The notes under the pieces are model-generated. The model was not told the origin of the DNA, made no database searches, and saw nothing but the letters and a program-made list of their open reading frames with translations. Below, piece after piece: positions 58,061-64,000 of a DNA stretch of 64,000 bases (positions within the stretch are counted from its first letter, which is position 1; every line of letters begins with the position of its first letter). The DNA is from Branchiostoma floridae (taxonomy: Eukaryota; Chordata; Leptocardii; Amphioxiformes; Branchiostomatidae), in assembly GCF_000003815.2 (NCBI RefSeq), contig NC_049990.1, positions 5,226,626 to 5,290,625 of the forward strand. The letters are read 5' to 3'. Made by a program: the position numbers and the translations under genes.

Positions 58061-58244
58061 TAACACCGGGCTCGCTGATTGGCTGCCACCCCCCCTCTTT
58101 AGGATATAGATTCAGACTAAGTGATTGGTTATCTATCTAATTAGATTAAATAGACATATATGCCAGTAGGTCCAATCTGCAGCTGGGGGTCAACGACCTT
58201 AAGGTCATTGACCCCTCTGGCTATTGGAAAATGACAAAAAAATC

Positions 58245-58873
58245 CCCAAATATATCATTTTGACGTAGTCTATGACAAAAATTATACATGTGTCATTTGA
58301 ATAAATATCTAGTGCACCCTTTTACCAAAATTTAGGTCATTTGGTTTTAAAACCAGAGCACAAGAGCCAAAAGTGTACTTTTTGGTCATAAAATGGCCAA
58401 ATAATCGCAAAATTGAGCATTTTATTGTACCGTATGCCTCAAGTGTTACTGAATCCATGTGCGCATATGTCTAGGGCACTCCTATACTAAATTTCAGGTC
58501 ATCCGGTTCTAAAACCAAGGTACAGGAGCCAAAAGTGTCCTTTTTTGGTAAAAAAAATGACCAAAAAATCGCAAAAATAAGTATTTCGTTATACTGTACA
58601 CCAAAACTGATATTGAATCTATATAGGGGACCTATCAAGGCACATCTGTACCAAATTTCAGCTCATTCGGTTATAATACCAGGGTACAGGGGGCCCAAAT
58701 ATACAGTTTTGGTCTTAAGATGACCAAAAAACCTTAATAAAATCATTTAAGAGACAGATATGGTAAAAATGAAAAAAACGTCCAAGGCTTTTGGACCACT
58801 CTACCCTTGTGCAAAATTTCAAGTCATTCGGTTGAGGAACAAGGGAGATACCGTGTTCTGAAGATTTGACAGG

Positions 58874-58908
<35 letters not shown>

Positions 58909-58960
58909 AACATTACGAATACAATATATTTCACCATACCTATGGTATGGCTGAAATATA
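58245..58960. repeat. Tandem ~160-bp repeat ending in a GAAA microsatellite and palindrome
   Basis: Four copies of a unit starting ACCAAATTTCAGGTCATTCGG-like near 58326, 58487, 58648 and 58810. A (GAAA)n run follows (58872-58909), then an imperfect palindrome (ATATTTCACCATACC / GGTATGGCTGAAATAT). It looks like the body and end of a non-autonomous mobile element. Confidence 0.6.
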
Positions 58961-61900
58961 AAAAGGAGCCCTGTCGGGTGGTTTACTGTTGTTGTTTTTG
59001 CACCTTCGGGCGTGACTCTTAAGTGGTCCCGTAGGGCACCCTGTGGCTATCGGGCAATTTTGGGGGCACGGACGGGCCCGGGATTTTGTTAGGCTGGTAT
59101 CCAGCTACCAGTATTACAGCTCCCGAATCTCTTCTGTCCTCTCGCAAATACTTTAAAAGGATACCTGGCTAAGATTTTGTTTACTAGTAACTCGCATATA
59201 AAATCAAACCGAGACCCGTCGAAAAGTAGACGCCGTACCCTTATCGTAAAAACACCGAGGGACAACCCGTCCCCATATACGGCAGTCCATCGGGAAAAAT
59301 TTGTGGCTTCATAGCTATTATATAACCCCCTACGGGCACCGACGCAAATGTAAGGCTTAGTCCCATTTGCAGTTTGCGGAAACAAAAAATAAGTATTTAC
59401 CTCGGACTATACACAAATTCTACTATTTTGTTCACGTGTTGTTGCCTTTCCTATATTTTTCGTTTCCGAAAGTTACTCGGCCAGCCCCCGGGTTGGGAAT
59501 TGGGACCTAAACCTAACTGAGCAATGTGACAGCCCTAACAGAGCAACAATGTAAGTAAACAAACAACTCTGCAGTTCATGTCTGACCAGTGAGCTAGTAA
59601 AGATTTAAGTGTACGAGGACTATGTAATCTTCATTGTACAAATTTAGTTTTAATTTGTAGAATCGCCCTGCATTAATAAGTTTGTACCTCACCTCTGCAC
59701 TTAACGGTATCATGATTTGTGTGAATACATGTATATATGTATGCAAAACAACTGTAGCCTTGTTTGAACTCATTTAGAGTCTGCATGATAGAAATGCAAC
59801 TAATCTGATATTTTTCATATATAATTCATGATTTGTTACTTGCTTGTATCTACAGAAACTGTATTTATTCTAATGTAACATAAACCTAAAATACAAAAAG
59901 AAAAGAAAAAGATGATAGTGCTCCTTTTAAAATTGAAAGAACAGAAGCTAGTCAGCTGAAAAAAGGCAACATTTTATTGGTCTTATGTAAATAAAACAAA
60001 ATTCCAATTTTACTGTCTTCTTAGTAAATATTATGCCAAATTAAAAAAATACAATCTACATTGTAGCTGACTGTGAACACTTAAAAATATAACTAAGCTT
60101 AACACCAGCAAAAAGTGACTCTCTTTACTTGGAACAAGCTATTGATGAGGAAGACAAACTGGTTAAAATAAATATGACATAATAACATTCAATTCTTTCC
60201 CCTCTATTCTATCAGTATTATCATAACATGTGGCATGTTGTTTATGAGCCATGCATATACATGTACAATAGAACTAAGACCTACTACATTGGCTTGAACT
60301 AATAGACTAATTCTATCTGCATACTGTTAAAATCCCCACAGATTTGAATGCCGTTTCTTTGAATAACTTCATGTATATAGTAAATACTAAATATTCGTCC
60401 CTGAAACCTTATCACACTTACATTTAATATCTATTTTGCTTCAAAACATAACGTTCTAACATGTTGCTTCATCAGTTAAGCAATTACTGGACCATCCAAA
60501 GTAAGGTATTGACACTTATCAAGTATATTTCTTGCCCTTATACAATGTATATTATCAAATACATTTACTACCATCCAGTGCATCTACTGCATTAATATGA
60601 TTTGTAACACAAAATATTAGACTTTTTTAGCACTTCTAAGACAAAAGCTGCCATGAAGTCTGCTTAAGCAAGCGTGGCATCAGTAAAAGCAGCTAACATA
60701 AATACAAGTAAATAATGATTGTAAAAATAGCTTTAACTATACAAACTAGCTACTACATGTACACCTACATGTACATTAAGAAAAACCAATGGTTTCCATT
60801 TCTGCCATTTCCATTATTGAATTTTGCACCAAGTGCCAAAAAACAGGTTAAATATTAAAAATATATGGTATAATATCAATTACCTACAAAAGCAAGTAGA
60901 GTACTGAAATAGCTACCTAAAGCTTATATTATCCCTTTCATGATTAGATTTTGTATGGATATTGGGCATTCTTCATGCATATTAAGTAGCAGAGATACCG
61001 TCTATGGCACGTACAAAGAACATGGCAAAATCAACAGTTACTGTAAACAACTACTGTAACTCCTTTTGGCCCTTGACTGCCATAGCACCTCTGTTGCAAT
61101 TGTGTTATCAAGTATGTGAAGTTTATAGCTACCATAGAATTCATCATACAAATGTAGTATCTGACGGATGTCTGGTCAACGTGGCGAAACTCCCCCCGTG
61201 GCATAGATTTCTTTTCCAACACAAACGTAGCGCATATACATTGTATATCTTACTATACGTTAATGCAAATACGGTCTGTGTGTGTGCTGCAATCAGTCTG
61301 TCACTGGTATTATATGGTGGCATGTCAATCAAAAAGAAAAAAAAAACAGTATCTGTAAGATTGCAGTCTAGTGCACTGTAGTTTTGTGAGATATCATGAA
61401 TTTTCTTAGCACCATTTCTTATTGCACCCATCTGGTAATGAATAAGTGTGTACATCTGCAAGACATCTGTGGGAAGTTTCATCAAGTGAATCATTTCCTT
61501 ATTCACAACAAATGAATGATAACAGCCAACGCTTCAATGATTGTCCCTTATGGGCAATAATGATTGGTTCAACTAGCTGCAGTGCAAAGTGAACTAGTCG
61601 TTAACACACTGAAGAAGATGACAGACGGTCATTGAAACATTGGCGGTTATAATTTTCTTTAATTTGTGAATATGCAAAGAACTTTGTTACTCCATTTGTT
61701 AGCACTGACTTGTCCAAAACAGGTGGTTCAGGCAACAGTGTAAGATATCCATGCCTTTCAGATCTCCTGATTTTTGTGTAAGTATCAGAATAGCTATGCT
61801 GTACAAAACTATGATTATCTACTTTAACTACCAAAACACAGTTACAATATTCATCCACAAGTAACTGGATATGATTTTGGAAACAGTACTACTAAGTCAC

Positions 61901-62343
61901 TGAAAGGCAGTGGATGCTATCTGAAATGTCAGTGACAGTTTCCAAATTCATGTCCAGTTGCTTGTCGATAAGTATCTGTTTTGGCATATCTTATCACCTG
62001 GGTGTCTAATAACCTTCGTCGATGTATCTAATTTCATCCTTTTTCCATCTCCTCCGTTCAGCATCATTGCCATCTTCCAACCCTACTACTGTATCCTATC
62101 CCAGCACACAACAGCAACTTTTGGCCAGAAAATCGGTCACATCAGCAAGTTATTCTCAAGTTTTTGTACTCTCTTTTTTGTACTGTTATCTTTATGAACC
62201 AATTTATCACAATCAAAGTATCATGTTGTTGTTGTTGTTTTGTTGCCCTCCAAACAACAAAATCTACCTGAAGGTCACCTTCCAAAGGGCAGCAGCCATA
62301 TTGGAATATTGCATGCTGGGATAGGATCCTTTCCTCCTTGTCT

Positions 62344-62434
62344 CTAAGTCTTCAGCCGTTTCTTCAGCTCAGTCGGCAGCTTCTCGTAACACTTCTTACA
62401 GACAGGCCTCATGTCAACCTCTATGAATCGACTC
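62344..62434 (-). CDS. LIMS1: PINCH (LIMS) last coding exon
   Basis: A 91-bp exon with a CACAG acceptor, encoding [20 protein letters not shown] followed by TELKKRLKT and TAG. This is nearly identical to the end of animal PINCH: the last zinc ligands of LIM5 and the basic LKKRLK tail. The exon boundary is at the same codon and phase as the last exons of genes A and B. PINCH couples integrin-linked kinase to the actin cytoskeleton at adhesion sites. The remaining exons must lie beyond the right edge; I find none in 62435-64000. The vertebrate symbol is used for the family. Confidence 0.85.
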
Positions 62435-62502
62435 CTGTGTACAGCAGGAACAAAAGAAGAGGAACTTTGTTTAGTGGAAGAACTACAACATTTTTTTCTA
62501 TA

Positions 62503-62719
62503 ACGCTAGTTCACCTTTATCGGGGAGGTAACCTATATCCGCTGTTTTAAAAAACAGGTTATCCAGGGATATCAAGTCGACGGGAGGTGGTTTCAAACTG
62601 CAATATTTTGAAAACAAAATTTGAAACCTCTGTCCGTCGACTTGATACCCCAGACACCCTGATTTTTAAAACAACAAATATACATGTAGGTTACCTCGCG
62701 GATAAAGGTGAACTAGCGT
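62503..62719. mobile_element. TA-flanked MITE with ~50-bp inverted repeats
   Basis: The ends ACGCTAGTTCACCTTTATC... and ...GATAAAGGTGAACTAGCGT are complementary, with further matching inside (GAGGTAACCTA, TTTTAAAA), and TA flanks both sides. This suggests the Tc1/mariner group. No coding capacity. Confidence 0.7.
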
Positions 62720-62728
62720 TACTCCCCT

Positions 62729-62914
62729 ATTCAAATACAATTCAACCTCTACAACTGGATGAAAAAACAGTCTGAGATTTCCTTCCGGACGTTTCAAGTG
62801 ACATCCATTACTCTTCTTCAGTGTCATAAAGAAGAATGATGGATGTCACTCGAAACATCCGGAAGCAAATCTCTGTTTTTCATCCAGTTGTAGAGATTGA
62901 ATTGTATTTGAATA
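62729..62914. mobile_element. Foldback element: ~85-bp arms
   Basis: The left arm (from TATTCAAATACAATTCAACCT) and right arm (ending in its complement) pair over about 85 bp each with few mismatches and almost no loop. The arms meet near CTTCTTCAGTGTCATAAAGAAGAA. It is probably a MITE and begins 7 bp after the TA flank of the previous element. Confidence 0.7.
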
Positions 62915-64000
62915 AAGTTTACCTGGAACCACCACCCCCCACCCCCACCCCCGTAGTTTGAGGTAGGACGTTATCCCTAAATAACATCCTTGGTTTTAGA
63001 AATGCATCTTCCTTTAAGCATATACCCTGTCCTTGACAAAAAAGGCTTTCAAATTGTGAGTTCATATTACATGTTAACACTTCTGCTCGAACAACAGACT
63101 ACGTTAAATCTTTCAATGTTTGCTGTGGTTTTTGCTTTGAAAGTGCTTGCTGCAACCTTCCTGTAGCGAAATGATGTACGTGTTTCAATCATTTTTATTA
63201 CTACACTGTAGAAATGTTTCAACCACAAACCAAGGACGTTACATCAACGTCCTTGCACAAACGTAAAACATCTCCTTTCCTAACCTGCTGCAAGTATTGC
63301 ATTCAAGTGGTGCGTGGTCAAAGTTCATGGTGAGGTCATGTCATATCAGTTCAGAGCCCCAAAACAACGCATCATTGTTCTAACATAGCCAATATGCAGG
63401 TGTGCATACCTAGGGGCTATGCATGTGATGTTACAACAATTTGTTACTTTCACCTAAAGAGACTGTCAAAGTGTCCATATATCTAATATGTCTTGTATCA
63501 AGCTAACAATTGTAACATTCAAAATTAGTTGCACCAGACAGGTTCTCCCACAACACTCTTTTTTTATTGCCTTTTAGTTCATCAAAGAACAACGTTTTGA
63601 AAATGTTCCTCCTACTCAAAACTGACTTGAAGAATACCACTCATGCAGGGGACTGATAAAACCTGGTCTTTGTGGACAAGTGGCCACTGAACAATGTTGA
63701 TGGTTTAAAAAAACAGGGTAGATGCATAAGGAAAATGCTACATATTAGGATGAAATTACCAAATTTAAAAGCTGGAAATTCAGACCAACTTGTAACCCCT
63801 GATGCAAATGTCTATCAAAGATATTACATGCATCTAATAGATACATATCTATAATTACTACATTGCATAAATTACATTGTATTGTCATGCATTTCTAATA
63901 CCTGATGCCGTGCAGACATTAAAATGACTAGACCGCTATTTCTTTTTAAATTAATATCTCGCTTTTCATAGCACACAAAGAAGAAAGGTGTATCATAAAA

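Larger units (their letters stand above)
57253..62343. other. Spacer between the FReD gene and the PINCH gene
   Basis: It holds the 3' end of the FReD transcript on the left and probably the 3' untranslated region of PINCH (-) on the right. It contains the tandem repeats at 57420-58060 and 58245-58960. The AT-rich stretch 59400-62300 has no open frame I can support. Confidence 0.5.
62435..64000. other. Last intron of the PINCH gene (partial)
   Basis: Non-coding. It contains the inverted-repeat element at 62503-62719 and the long hairpin at 62729-62914. No LIM exon was recognised in the rest. Confidence 0.55.

Noticed and set aside
59089-59385. A 98-codon minus-strand gene
   Set aside because: No recognisable domain, no splice context and no neighbouring coding signal.
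61004-61381. A 125-codon plus-strand gene
   Set aside because: No recognisable domain; it lies in AT-rich spacer probably transcribed on the other strand as PINCH 3' untranslated region.

Overview
The window is animal nuclear DNA: multi-exon genes with GT-AG introns, a non-LTR retrotransposon, a tRNA-derived SINE, several MITE families and one complete-looking Polinton (Maverick). The mix of PINCH-type LIM genes, a secreted fibrinogen-domain protein and these repeats fits a lancelet (Branchiostoma). That species call is an inference from style and content.

Layout. (1) 1-345 is a terminal-inverted-repeat element cut by the window edge. (2) 498-4359 (+) is the 3' part of a LIM gene (gene A). 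(3) 7635-34266 (-) is a convergent paralogue (gene B) for which I can place 21 exons. Its C-terminal ten exons match gene A exon for exon, with the same splice phases and nearly the same lengths. Both end in sequence homologous to the second half of LIM3 plus LIM4-LIM5 of the integrin-linked adaptor PINCH (LIMS). In front of that, gene B has four 'half-LIM' zinc knuckles, each in its own exon, and about 1,700 residues of acidic Thr/Glu/Lys/Pro repeats with a 12-13 residue period. Four of the repeat exons are recent tandem copies. A full-length LINE with 12-bp target-site duplications sits antisense in one of gene B's introns. (4) 34267-39557 is intergenic. (5) 39558-57252 (+) is a three-exon gene for a secreted fibrinogen-related protein. 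(6) A 15.6-kb Polinton (39819-55403) lies inside the first intron of that gene, bounded by a perfect 6-bp duplication (cacata) and ~267-bp inverted repeats. (7) 57253-62343 is repeat-rich spacer. (8) 62344-62434 (-) is the last coding exon of what looks like PINCH itself; the rest lies past the right edge.

How the parts relate. Three PINCH-type genes are clustered, suggesting local duplication of PINCH followed by remodelling of the N-terminal region into a long charged, repetitive arm. The Polinton carries a polymerase, packaging ATPase, protease, two capsid proteins, an integrase and several small proteins. It also carries two less usual passengers: a protein with two PC4-like single-strand-DNA-binding domains, and a Bcl-2-like protein. 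Its inverted repeats each hold four perfect DR1 nuclear-receptor-type sites, and its left arm holds four POU octamers. The visible coding parts look whole; two runs of N lie in the polymerase part.
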